From Bacteroidales bacterium (GTDB lineage: Bacteria > Bacteroidota > Bacteroidia > Bacteroidales > UBA932), in contig JAFVWT010000017.1 in the NCBI GenBank assembly GCA_017501525.1, positions 41,144 to 105,143 of the forward strand: a stretch of DNA of 64,000 nucleotides. Direction: 5' to 3'. The position numbers and the translations under genes were made by a program. Positions 36,488 to 44,391 of the stretch are shown in pieces. The stretch's first letter is position 1; the number at the start of each line of letters is the position of its first letter. The notes under the pieces were generated by a model that made no database searches, was not told the origin of the DNA, and saw nothing but the letters and a program-made list of their open reading frames with translations.

Positions 36488-37057
36488 CTATACCCCCACT
36501 ACTACTTTAGCGTAACGAATCACTTTATCATTCAACATATATCCTTGCTGCACTACATCTATTATCTTATCTTTCTTATCTTCCTCTTGTACAGGAAATT
36601 GAGCAACAGCTTCATGAAAATCTGTATCAAGTTCCTTTCCAAGTGAATCTATCACTGCAAGTCCTTTCCCCTTTAGGAATGTCATAATCTTGGTATAAAT
36701 CAACTCAGTTCCCTCTATAGCTGCCTGACTTGAATCTGACTGCTTGAGCACTTGAAGAGCCCTTTCACAATCATCCAATATGGGAAGAAAACCTTTGATT
36801 ACATCCTCTGAAGCTGTAGAAACAAGTTCCAATCTTTCTTTCGCTGTACGCCTTCTGTAGTTGTCAAATTCGGCGGCCAATCTGATATATTTGTCACTCA
36901 CTTCTGCCACTCTGGCTTCCATCTGCTTGAACTCCTCTTCCATTGCAGCTTTTTCAGCCTTTTTCTTTTTCTTGTTTTCAGCACCCTTATTAGACTGTTG
37001 TTGAGCCGATTGTTCCACATCTTGCTCTATAGTTTCATTTATATTTTCCTTGCTCAT
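36488..37057 (-). CDS. grpE: Nucleotide exchange factor GrpE
   Basis: A 189-residue GrpE. A charged Gln/Lys-rich N-terminus leads into the long coiled-coil helix (MEARVAEVSDKYIRLAAEFDNYRRRTAKER), the four-helix bundle, and the C-terminal beta domain ending VIRYAKVVVGV. It exchanges ADP for ATP on DnaK. It is the first gene of grpE-dnaJ, with a TATCTTTG box at 37080-37087. Confidence 0.96.
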   Translation of the reverse strand: MSKENINETIEQDVEQSAQQQSNKGAENKKKKKAEKAAMEEEFKQMEARVAEVSDKYIRLAAEFDNYRRRTAKERLELVSTASEDVIKGFLPILDDCERALQVLKQSDSSQAAIEGTELIYTKIMTFLKGKGLAVIDSLGKELDTDFHEAVAQFPVQEEDKKDKIIDVVQQGYMLNDKVIRYAKVVVGV

Positions 37058-37079
37058 GATATCTTATTTAATTAGCACG

Positions 37080-37087
37080 CAAAGATA
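37080..37087 (-). promoter_or_regulatory. -7 promoter box of grpE-dnaJ
   Basis: TATCTTTG on the minus strand, 22 bases before the grpE ATG. No CIRCE-type inverted repeat is seen beside it. Confidence 0.65.
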
Positions 37088-37185
37088 TAAACAAAAATAC
37101 TGCCAGCAAGAAATATGGACAATTTGTCAGTTCACAAGAAAAATGAGGTCCATACAACAGGCAAATAATATGAAAAAAGTGTAGG

Positions 37186-37297
37186 GAGATTCTATAAAAG
37201 ACTTTGCGAAGACCTATTGAATCTTCGCAAAGAAAAAACATAAAAATCACAGAAGGTTTCGAATCCTATCTTTTAAACGTGGAATTTATAGAACATC
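37186..37297. repeat. Dispersed element copy B
   Basis: The left end GGAGATTCTATAAAAGAC and the right end TTTAAACGTGGAATTTATAG...ACATC are nearly the same as in copy A. The middle is shorter and holds a local hairpin (CTTTGCGAAGA / TCTTCGCAAAG). It lies between grpE and the transglutaminase-like gene. Confidence 0.7.
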
Positions 37298-37309
37298 CCC
37301 ATAATAACC

Positions 37310-38755
37310 CTATAACTTTTCTATAGTTGGAGAAGTATTCCTAAATTTAGGCATTGTAGCGCCTATTGGAGCTCCGATATAGGTGGGGTCACACATTACA
37401 TATTTTACCCCATTGTATCTGAAATAATCACCATCCATCTCCTCCCCTAAATTGACAGCACAAGCCACATGACCGGGGTATGTCAACATCACAACATCAA
37501 GTCCCAGAAGATCCCTGACTATCCATGAGAATATCAGAACTCTGTCTTTACAATTGTTTGAACCATAGAAAAACGACTCCTCTACAAATAGAGGTTTTGC
37601 CCTGCCAAACATTTCATAATCGGTTTTATAGACAAATCCATGCTGTATGAGATCCAACACAAATGCCACAGCCTCCACTGCATTCATCTGATCCTTAATT
37701 ATCTTATACCTCAACGATTTAAAAACTGCCTTTTGAAGCTGATCATCCACCGCTGACCTGTGATATGTCATCAAATCTGACTGAGGATAGTCAAGAGTAA
37801 ACTGCACCAATGGTATATTTATGGGCACCAATACCTCTTCACCTACACTTGTTTCCCACAATTTAAGGGATTTAAGCTGGTAGAAATCGTACCCTACAGA
37901 GAGAGCTCTGCTTCGCACGAGAGAAAGAGATTGGTCTGACATTGAGAAATCCTGTCCAAAAGAGTAAAGGGGTTCACTGGAATTCAGCCTTGAATATCCA
38001 TATATATAATAATCCTGGCCATCGTCACTGATGTAAGAAACCTGATACACCGGGGAATCAAAAGGGAGTAGAAGTATTAGTTCATCACCTGAGGCTCCTA
38101 CTCTTGCCTTGTAGTTCATCTGTGAGAGGAGAAACATTTGTGTAAGAATCTTTTCATTCACATACTCCTCAATATAGACTGCATCTGTAATTTTTCTAAT
38201 TGTAGTATAAATAGCCCAGTCACTCAGTGAAAGCTGATCCTTCAGAGCGATTAATGCTTCTATAGTCTCTTGGTAATCAGAAGCGCTCAATTGCTCCCAA
38301 CCCTTGGAAACATCATTTTCATTAGCCCTTATTCTTGAAATCCTCATATTGGATGAAAAGGGGATATTCTCAGGAATACCGAAAAAATCTACCTTTACAT
38401 AAGCATCTGCCGCAGGATATGCCGCTATAGCCTCTATAGCCGACGGTTTCGGTGCAGGCGTTGCAAAATAACCTATAGGAAGTCCATGATTTAAAGACCT
38501 TTGTGTTACATTTTCCCTATAGAATGTAGGCTCATCGGGTAAAAGGCCCACAGGGTCTTCTTTTGCTCGGGAAACTTTAAATTCCTCCCAAGCCTGAGAA
38601 AGGAACTCTGCAAACTCCTTATTGGCTTTTGCTCTCTTATCTTTAAATTCCTTAACGCTCTTATTATAATACTCTCTAAATTCCTCAATGCTCTGACCAC
38701 TAAGGAAAAGAGGAAGAGAAATCAACGCTATAATTATTAGGGCTCTTTTACTCAT
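37310..38755 (-). CDS. Secreted transglutaminase-like cysteine protein
   Basis: A 481-residue exported protein with a signal peptide (residues 1-20, ending LSGQ). A helical N-terminal part is followed by a C-terminal transglutaminase/papain-like domain with a probable triad: Cys in NNCKDRVLIFSW, His in YPGHVACAV and Asp in CDPTYIGAPIG. Such proteins act as peptidases or ligases in the envelope. It follows the LPP20-like lipoprotein gene, with a terminator-like hairpin between them. Its substrate is unknown. Confidence 0.72.
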   Translation of the reverse strand: MSKRALIIIALISLPLFLSGQSIEEFREYYNKSVKEFKDKRAKANKEFAEFLSQAWEEFKVSRAKEDPVGLLPDEPTFYRENVTQRSLNHGLPIGYFATPAPKPSAIEAIAAYPAADAYVKVDFFGIPENIPFSSNMRISRIRANENDVSKGWEQLSASDYQETIEALIALKDQLSLSDWAIYTTIRKITDAVYIEEYVNEKILTQMFLLSQMNYKARVGASGDELILLLPFDSPVYQVSYISDDGQDYYIYGYSRLNSSEPLYSFGQDFSMSDQSLSLVRSRALSVGYDFYQLKSLKLWETSVGEEVLVPINIPLVQFTLDYPQSDLMTYHRSAVDDQLQKAVFKSLRYKIIKDQMNAVEAVAFVLDLIQHGFVYKTDYEMFGRAKPLFVEESFFYGSNNCKDRVLIFSWIVRDLLGLDVVMLTYPGHVACAVNLGEEMDGDYFRYNGVKYVMCDPTYIGAPIGATMPKFRNTSPTIEKL

Positions 38756-38780
38756 AATTTTAATTTTTTATAGCTGTTCT

Positions 38781-38818
38781 AAAAAAAGGGCCGGACCAAC
38801 CCAAATTTGATCCAGCCT
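38781..38818 (-). terminator. Terminator after the LPP20-like lipoprotein gene
   Basis: An imperfect minus-strand stem pairs GGCTGGATCAAA with TTGGTCCGGCC, followed by TTTTTTT. Partial readthrough into the next gene is possible. Confidence 0.65.
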
Positions 38819-38838
38819 TTCTATTATACATAAAGATA

Positions 38839-39423
38839 CTATCTGCCTTGTGCTGCTTTTTGCATTTCCAAAGCCATCTCTTCTTTAAAAACTTCGCGGA
38901 AAAGATGTTGGTTGAAATCCAGATTCAATAGTTCATCATTTGAAATTCCCTCTACTGCCTCTTCTTCTACAGGCACTCTTGACATTTCAATATTAGTCCA
39001 GAATTCATAAGTACCATCAGCATTCTGATACAATTTGGTATCTTTGATTGTAGCTCCCTGCAATGTTTGATTTATGACCTGACGGGTGTTTTGTTCTACT
39101 TTTTCCATAAACTCCCTTTGATTCTGAATTGCAGCCTGCTTTGCATATTTTTCAGCCACAGATTTGATAACTGTAGATACCTGTGCTGCCAACTGTGTAC
39201 GGGCATTCATTTCTGAAATTGTTCTTGCCATTTCAAGATCAGGGCTGGTACCTGAAGCTGTTGCTCTGAAATAGTCAATATCAGTTCTGTTCGCAGGGGC
39301 CTGGAAAGGCATAATAATTTCTTGTTTACCTGCGTTCATCACTTGTTTCTGACCACCACAAGAGGTTAAAGAAACGGTTACTGCCAAAAATGCAATAAGG
39401 GCAAAAATTGATTTTGTTTTCAT
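38839..39423 (-). CDS. LPP20-like lipoprotein
   Basis: A 194-residue lipoprotein with signal and lipobox LTSC (Cys22). The mature part contains an alpha/beta domain with DIDYFRATASGTSPDLEMARTIS, similar to LPP20/FlgP-type lipoproteins, and a helix rich in Gln/Ala/Lys. No catalytic residues are evident. It is probably an outer-membrane accessory protein. It lies upstream of the transglutaminase-like gene and downstream of fba. Confidence 0.68.
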   Translation of the reverse strand: MKTKSIFALIAFLAVTVSLTSCGGQKQVMNAGKQEIIMPFQAPANRTDIDYFRATASGTSPDLEMARTISEMNARTQLAAQVSTVIKSVAEKYAKQAAIQNQREFMEKVEQNTRQVINQTLQGATIKDTKLYQNADGTYEFWTNIEMSRVPVEEEAVEGISNDELLNLDFNQHLFREVFKEEMALEMQKAAQGR

Positions 39424-39495
39424 AACATTATTATTTAAAATTTATTTTCTTTTACATTAATGAATTAAGTGAATATTTGTGACAACTTTTCAGCA

Positions 39496-40458
39496 CTACA
39501 TTTTGTCGTTACTTCCCAAAACATTGTATATCTTGTGTACATACAAGTCTTTGAGTTTGTCTCTTGCAGGTCCCAAATATTTACGAGGGTCAAATTCTGC
39601 AGGTTTTTCAGCCAACACCTTTCTTACGGCAGCTGTCATTGCCAATCGTCCGTCGCTATCAATATTTATTTTACAAACAGCCGATTTTGCAGCCTCACGA
39701 AGCTGGTCTTCAGGAATTCCGATAGAATCTTTCAACTGTCCGCCGTAATGATTGATCTCAGCAACGATATCTTGAGGAACTGAAGATGATCCATGAAGAA
39801 CAATAGGGAATCCAGGGATTCTCTTTTCAATTTCGTGAAGAATATCAAGACGGATCTCAGGCTTCTGACCCGGCTTAAATTTATATGCGCCATGCGAAGT
39901 ACCGATAGAAATAGCTAACGAATCAACAGCTGTTCTCTTTACAAAGTCTTCTACTTCCTCCGGACGTGTATAGGTATGTGTTTCAGCTTTCACATCATCC
40001 TCAACACCAGCAAGAACGCCTAATTCACCCTCAACTGTAACATCGAATTGATGAGCGTATTCCACCACCTTGCGGGTAAGTTCAATATTTTCTTCATAAG
40101 GAAGGTGGGAGCCATCTATCATCACAGATGAAAAACCATATTCTATACAAGATTTGCACAATTCAAAAGAATCACCATGATCCAAATGTAGTACAATCGG
40201 AATATTTGCACCTAACTCTTTCGCATATTCAACAGCACCTTGTGCCATATATCTCAACAATGTTTGGTTTGCATATTTTCTTGCACCACTGGATACCTGA
40301 AGGATAACGGGAGATTTTGCTTCAACACATGCAGAAATAATTGCCTGCATCTGTTCCATATTGTTAAAATTAAAAGCAGGAATCGCATAGCCACCTGCCA
40401 CAGCCTTGGCAAAGAGCTCTCTAGAGTTCACCAAGCCCAATTCACTGAAACGTACCAT
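39496..40458 (-). CDS. fba: Class II fructose-bisphosphate aldolase
   Basis: A 320-residue zinc-dependent aldolase that cleaves fructose 1,6-bisphosphate in glycolysis. Seen motifs are PAFNFNNMEQMQAI, the zinc ligands in HLDHGDSFELC, SVMIDGSHLPYEEN, VEGELGVLAGVED and the glycine loop VLHGSSSVPQ. It is divergent from gmk, with promoter boxes 2 bases apart. Confidence 0.95.
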   Translation of the reverse strand: MVRFSELGLVNSRELFAKAVAGGYAIPAFNFNNMEQMQAIISACVEAKSPVILQVSSGARKYANQTLLRYMAQGAVEYAKELGANIPIVLHLDHGDSFELCKSCIEYGFSSVMIDGSHLPYEENIELTRKVVEYAHQFDVTVEGELGVLAGVEDDVKAETHTYTRPEEVEDFVKRTAVDSLAISIGTSHGAYKFKPGQKPEIRLDILHEIEKRIPGFPIVLHGSSSVPQDIVAEINHYGGQLKDSIGIPEDQLREAAKSAVCKINIDSDGRLAMTAAVRKVLAEKPAEFDPRKYLGPARDKLKDLYVHKIYNVLGSNDKM

Positions 40459-40506
40459 AATGAGTTATATTTTAAGTTAATTGCGTATTTCAATTTCGTT
40501 ATTTTA

Positions 40507-40514
40507 CAAATTTA
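40507..40514 (-). promoter_or_regulatory. -7 promoter box of fba
   Basis: TAAATTTG on the minus strand. It abuts the gmk box, so the two promoters must overlap. Confidence 0.5.
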
Positions 40515-40516
40515 AA

Positions 40517-40524
40517 TATTTTTG
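40517..40524 (+). promoter_or_regulatory. -7 promoter box of gmk
   Basis: TATTTTTG on the plus strand, 17 bases before the gmk ATG. Confidence 0.55.
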
Positions 40525-40541
40525 CAAAATAATTCTTCAAA

Positions 40542-41108
40542 ATGGATAAAAAAGTTATCATATTTTCTGCTCCCTCGGGAGCCGGCAAGAGTACCATTGT
40601 AAAACACCTGATAAAAAAGTACCCTTTCTTAGAGTTTTCGATATCAGCAACATCCAGACAACCAAGAGGTTCTGAAAAAAATGGTATTGAATATTATTTT
40701 TTTACGACCGAGCAATTCGAGCAACTCATTGAAAAAGGGGCATTCATTGAATATGAAGAGGTATACAAAGGCTCATACTATGGTACACTTCGTTCAGAGA
40801 TGGAAAGAATCTGGGATAAAGGCAATATAATCCTATTTGACATTGATGTTAAAGGTGGAATCAACATTAAAAGGCTACTTGGCAACAATGCCTTGTCTGT
40901 ATTTGTAAAACCTCCTTCGATTACAGAGCTCCGGAATAGACTGATGAAGAGAAACACCGATAGCCAGGATGCTATCAACAAAAGGATTTCAAAAGCAGAG
41001 GAAGAGCTTGGATACGAATCCCAGTTTGATTATGTATTAGTAAATGATGACCTTCAGAAAGCCCTTATCGAAGCCGAGAAACTAATTGAAGAATTCTCCT
41101 CCAGATAA
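40542..41108 (+). CDS. gmk: Guanylate kinase
   Basis: A 188-residue enzyme converting GMP and ATP to GDP and ADP. The P-loop is SAPSGAGKSTIV at 8-19; the GMP-binding segment ISATSRQPRGSEKNGIEYYF and the core FIEYEEVYKGSYYGT are typical. nadD follows 42 bases downstream in the same direction. Confidence 0.96.
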   Translation: MDKKVIIFSAPSGAGKSTIVKHLIKKYPFLEFSISATSRQPRGSEKNGIEYYFFTTEQFEQLIEKGAFIEYEEVYKGSYYGTLRSEMERIWDKGNIILFDIDVKGGINIKRLLGNNALSVFVKPPSITELRNRLMKRNTDSQDAINKRISKAEEELGYESQFDYVLVNDDLQKALIEAEKLIEEFSSR

Positions 41109-41150
41109 TCGGTGAAACTATATGAGATAACAATCTAACCAACTGACCCA

Positions 41151-41678
41151 ATGCTTAATTGCGCCTTATACTTTGGTTCATTCAATCCTGTTCATTTCGG
41201 ACATATCGCCATTGCCAAATATCTGGCATCCATGGATGACATCGACATAGTTATGATTGTTCCCTCCCCTCACAATCCGTTGAAAGAGGTTGGAACACTC
41301 GCCCCCGCCGAGGAGAGACTTGCCAAAGTAAGGGAAGATTTTGGTGGAATCTCTTCCAAACTGACAGTAAGTGACATTGAATACACATTAGAAGAGCCAC
41401 TATACACTATTAAAACACTACGGAGACTCAAGGAAATTTATCGGGATTACAATTTTATTTTGACAATGGGCGCAGACAACATCCTAATCATAGAGAAATG
41501 GTACCAATGGAGGGAAATTCTCGCAGATTTTGAAATAATTGTTTATCCCAGAGATGGCTACGAGTGTTACAATAAGTGCAAGGAACTGGCTTCTATATCA
41601 AAGAAACTAACATACCTGAAGGAAGCCCCGCTACATAAAATATCTTCTACCCAAATAAGAGAAGCCTCCCTAAAATGA
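41151..41678 (+). CDS. nadD: Nicotinate-nucleotide adenylyltransferase, C-terminus shortened
   Basis: A 175-residue NadD that makes deamido-NAD from NaMN and ATP. The nucleotidyltransferase motif LYFGSFNPVHFGH is at 6-18 and the second motif ISSTQIREA is near the end. The protein stops a few residues after this motif, whereas NadD proteins usually continue about 15-20 residues. The stop codon lies at the start of a dispersed element fragment, which probably replaced the native end. Both catalytic motifs remain, so activity is likely. Confidence 0.88.
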   Translation: MLNCALYFGSFNPVHFGHIAIAKYLASMDDIDIVMIVPSPHNPLKEVGTLAPAEERLAKVREDFGGISSKLTVSDIEYTLEEPLYTIKTLRRLKEIYRDYNFILTMGADNILIIEKWYQWREILADFEIIVYPRDGYECYNKCKELASISKKLTYLKEAPLHKISSTQIREASLK

Positions 41679-41945
41679 TTTATGGAATTTTCCCCGAGAA
41701 GATTTTCATTTTTCATGATGTAGAAACAACGCTAACATACCCAAAAACGAGGAAGTGATATATCGGAGTAAAGAAATAACTCCTGAATAATCGTCACTTC
41801 TGGAGCTACCCAATTTCGCTCAATATCCGACTGAACAAGAGTTATCTGACAATAAAGATACAAGAAATTTACCACATGCTAACGCTTTAGACAAAAAAGA
41901 AAGGTGGAAAGATTTCGAGAAAAGCCATATAGGGAGCAAAAATTT
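41676..41945. repeat. Dispersed element fragment copy E
   Basis: It starts GATTTATGGAATTTTCCCCG, matching the interior left part of copy A. Near its other end a GGAAAGATTTCGAGAAA / AGGGAGCAAAA stretch matches the A interior. It overlaps the nadD stop codon. The terminal repeats are not intact. Confidence 0.5.
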
Positions 41946-41968
41946 TGGAATTCTGCCATTAAGTCTCC

Positions 41969-42418
41969 TCAGCGAAGTTCGTTGGCTAAAATTTCACAAG
42001 CTACAGCGACACAACGAGTACAAGGACGCAGATTGTAATAAGCATGGTCTCTTGACGATGGGACTGGAGACTGAGGTTCTCTTTTGATTGCCAATAAATC
42101 GGCACAGATATAAGACCCCATACGTTCTTTAAACTCTGATGCAACCCTTTGCACTGCCTCATAATTTCGTTTTTTAGCCTCCTTATCTGTCACATTATCA
42201 TATGGGTAAATCCATCCTAAGACCATAAACATTCCTGTAACAGCACCACATACCTCTCTCAATCTTCCCATTCCTCCCCCAAAAGAAGATGAAAATTTCA
42301 AAGCACTGGAAGTATCTATCCCCAACTGTTCACTAAAAGCCAACACAACTGCCTGCGAACAGCTATAACCATTCTCAAAAAATCCGATACCTTTTCTTAC
42401 TAAATCTTCTTTCATCAT
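41969..42418 (-). CDS. C_GCAxxG_C_C family redox-type protein
   Basis: A 149-residue protein of the C_GCAxxG_C_C family (PF09719). Conserved cysteines appear in NGYSCSQAVVLAF, the glycine-rich FSSSFGGGMGRLREVCGAVTG, and C-terminal RPCTRCVAVAC. Members are thought to bind metal or a cofactor or take part in redox reactions; none is well characterised. It is a single gene, convergent with nadD. Confidence 0.85.
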   Translation of the reverse strand: MMKEDLVRKGIGFFENGYSCSQAVVLAFSEQLGIDTSSALKFSSSFGGGMGRLREVCGAVTGMFMVLGWIYPYDNVTDKEAKKRNYEAVQRVASEFKERMGSYICADLLAIKREPQSPVPSSRDHAYYNLRPCTRCVAVACEILANELR

Positions 42419-42609
42419 AGCTCCAATATCAAATATCTTGTCAATAAATCCTACTCAATATATAACCACACCTATTCAGCGAACTTACGTAATTGGTTTA
42501 CAGAATCATCGGATTTTAAACTTAATCAAAGGGCTAAACCCATTTGACACTCTATCGGCAAATTTAAACATATTTTAACAGCAGCATAGAAATTTATTGA
42601 AAACTATTT

Positions 42610-42617
42610 TAATTTTG
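42610..42617 (+). promoter_or_regulatory. -7 promoter box of ppa
   Basis: TAATTTTG, 27 bases before the ATG at 42645. Confidence 0.6.
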
Positions 42618-42644
42618 CATCAAATATCTATATAGTCATATATT

Positions 42645-43268
42645 ATGAATATCATTCAATCGCATAAGTCACATCCATGGCACGGAATTCCATTAGGAGA
42701 CAATGCTCCTTGCGAAGTTACTGCATTCATTGAAATTGTTCCCACCGATACCGTCAAATACGAAGTCGATAAAGTTTCAGGCTATCTGACAATTGACAGA
42801 CCTCAGAAATTTTCAAATATAGTACCTGCCCTGTATGGTTTTCTACCCAGAACACTATGCTCGAAAAATATGGCTGCCAGAAGTGCTGAAGTCTTGGGAA
42901 GAAATGACATTGAAGGGGACGGAGATCCCTTAGACATATGCGTTCTAACAGAGAAAGAGGTTACCCATGGAGATATTGTTGTAAAAGCAATTCCAATCGG
43001 AGGACTCAGACTACTCGATCACAATCAAGCAGATGACAAAATAGTAGCTGTCCTTAAAAACGATGCAATATATCAACAATATACTGATATATCGCAACTC
43101 CCTGAGGCCATTGTAAAAAGACTCATCCACTATTTCACAACATATAAAGACATCCCCGGAAGCAGCAAAGTCCGAATGAGATTTGAAGGACTATATGGAG
43201 CAGAAGAAGCCCATGAAATAATAAGACGTTCCATTAAGGATTACGACAAGGAAATATGGGGCAAATAG
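42645..43268 (+). CDS. ppa: Inorganic pyrophosphatase, family I
   Basis: A 207-residue soluble pyrophosphatase. It has EVDKVSGYLTIDRP, YGFLPRTLC and the metal-binding DGDPLDICVLTE (DxDPLD), followed by the usual DNQADDKIVAV-like segment. It hydrolyses PPi made by biosynthetic reactions. It is monocistronic, with a -7 box upstream and a hairpin (43318-43348) downstream. Confidence 0.94.
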   Translation: MNIIQSHKSHPWHGIPLGDNAPCEVTAFIEIVPTDTVKYEVDKVSGYLTIDRPQKFSNIVPALYGFLPRTLCSKNMAARSAEVLGRNDIEGDGDPLDICVLTEKEVTHGDIVVKAIPIGGLRLLDHNQADDKIVAVLKNDAIYQQYTDISQLPEAIVKRLIHYFTTYKDIPGSSKVRMRFEGLYGAEEAHEIIRRSIKDYDKEIWGK

Positions 43269-43317
43269 CATAGTACATCTGAGTATATTCTATCTTTACT
43301 GACTTTCAATAACCTAC

Positions 43318-43348
43318 GGATGTTCTACACCCCAGTTTAGAACATTCC
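43318..43348. repeat. Short inverted-repeat hairpin of the dispersed family
   Basis: GGATGTTCTA and TAGAACATTCC surround a 10-base loop. The arms match the terminal repeat of the full element at 24610-24782. It may serve as the ppa terminator, although no long T tract follows. Confidence 0.55.
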
Positions 43349-43366
43349 TTTAACAATATTCAAATC

Positions 43367-44290
43367 ATGAAGTCAGTAAATACATTAAAACCCAAAGGAG
43401 GAAAAGAATGTTTCTTTGAGTTTATGGATTCTATTATCAATGAACTTCATAAACTTGAAAAGACCCGTACGGCAGAGACCTACACATCTGCGAGAAGAAG
43501 TTTAAGAAAATTTTACAAACAGAAGAACCTCCCCTTCTACAAACTAGATGCCCAACTTATTCATTCATACCAGAGCCATCTAATCCAAAAAGGGCTCAGT
43601 ATGAATACTATCTCATTCTACAACAGAATATTAAGAGCTACATACAACAGAGCTGTCTCACAAAACAGAACTAAAAACCGCCACCCTTTCAAAGAAGTTT
43701 ACACTGGAGTTGACAAAACCTTAAAAAGATCTGTTCCCATTAGCTGTATCAAAAAGATCAAGCAGATGAAATTCATTGAAGGGAGCTGCGAAGACTTTGC
43801 AAGAGATATCTTTATGTTCAGCTTTTATACCAGAGGAATGTCTTTTATAGATATAGCATATTTGCAGAAGAAAGACCTCAAGAACGGGATCCTCACTTAC
43901 AGAAGAAAAAAGACCGGACAACTACTCTTTATAAGGTGGGAACAATGCATGGAAAATATTGTATTGAAATACTACGACAATGAATCACAATATCTGTTAC
44001 CTATTCTAAACAACAATAATAGAGATACAAGAAAGCAATATATCTACACTGCTCATAGGGTAAATCAGGCCCTTAAAAAAATAGGAAAGAGACTTAATCT
44101 GGATATACCATTGACAATGTATGTTGCCAGACATTCGTGGGCAAGCATAGCACAAAATAAGAATATTCCTCTATCAATTATCAGCAAAGGAATGGGACAC
44201 GATTCAGAGGAAACGACTAAAATATACTTAAACTCATTAGACAACAACAGGATAGACAATGCCAACAATAAAATTATAAGATCACTCTAA
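43367..44290 (+). CDS. Tyrosine site-specific recombinase of the Bacteroidales type
   Basis: A 307-residue integrase with an N-terminal SAM-like DNA-binding domain (about 15-105) and a catalytic domain. Catalytic residues are Arg156 (FYTRGMSF), a Lys in RRKKTGQ, Arg255 (YVARHSW), His278 (GMGHDS) and Tyr287 (TKIYLNS). The residue that is usually His three positions before Arg255 is Tyr252, as in many Bacteroides recombinases that invert DNA. No mobile element surrounds it and no att site is visible, so it may act on chromosomal invertible segments such as that at 58.8-59.0 kb (inference). Confidence 0.86.
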   Translation: MKSVNTLKPKGGKECFFEFMDSIINELHKLEKTRTAETYTSARRSLRKFYKQKNLPFYKLDAQLIHSYQSHLIQKGLSMNTISFYNRILRATYNRAVSQNRTKNRHPFKEVYTGVDKTLKRSVPISCIKKIKQMKFIEGSCEDFARDIFMFSFYTRGMSFIDIAYLQKKDLKNGILTYRRKKTGQLLFIRWEQCMENIVLKYYDNESQYLLPILNNNNRDTRKQYIYTAHRVNQALKKIGKRLNLDIPLTMYVARHSWASIAQNKNIPLSIISKGMGHDSEETTKIYLNSLDNNRIDNANNKIIRSL

Positions 44291-44326
44291 ATAGACCATT
44301 AAGAGGTTATCCCACTGAGATAAAAC

Positions 44327-44368
44327 AATTTCAGGGGCACATCCACATATAGATACACCCCTGAAATT
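44327..44368 (-). terminator. Terminator of dnaK (shared with the recombinase gene)
   Basis: AATTTCAGGGG and CCCCTGAAATT form an 11-bp stem. On the minus strand it is followed by GTTTTATC. Confidence 0.7.
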
Positions 44369-44391
44369 ACTATTAATACTCTATATTATAC

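Noticed and set aside
43367-44290. Integrated mobile element around the tyrosine recombinase
   Set aside because: Its neighbours are housekeeping genes (ppa, dnaK), and no direct repeats, tRNA target or mobilisation genes are seen.
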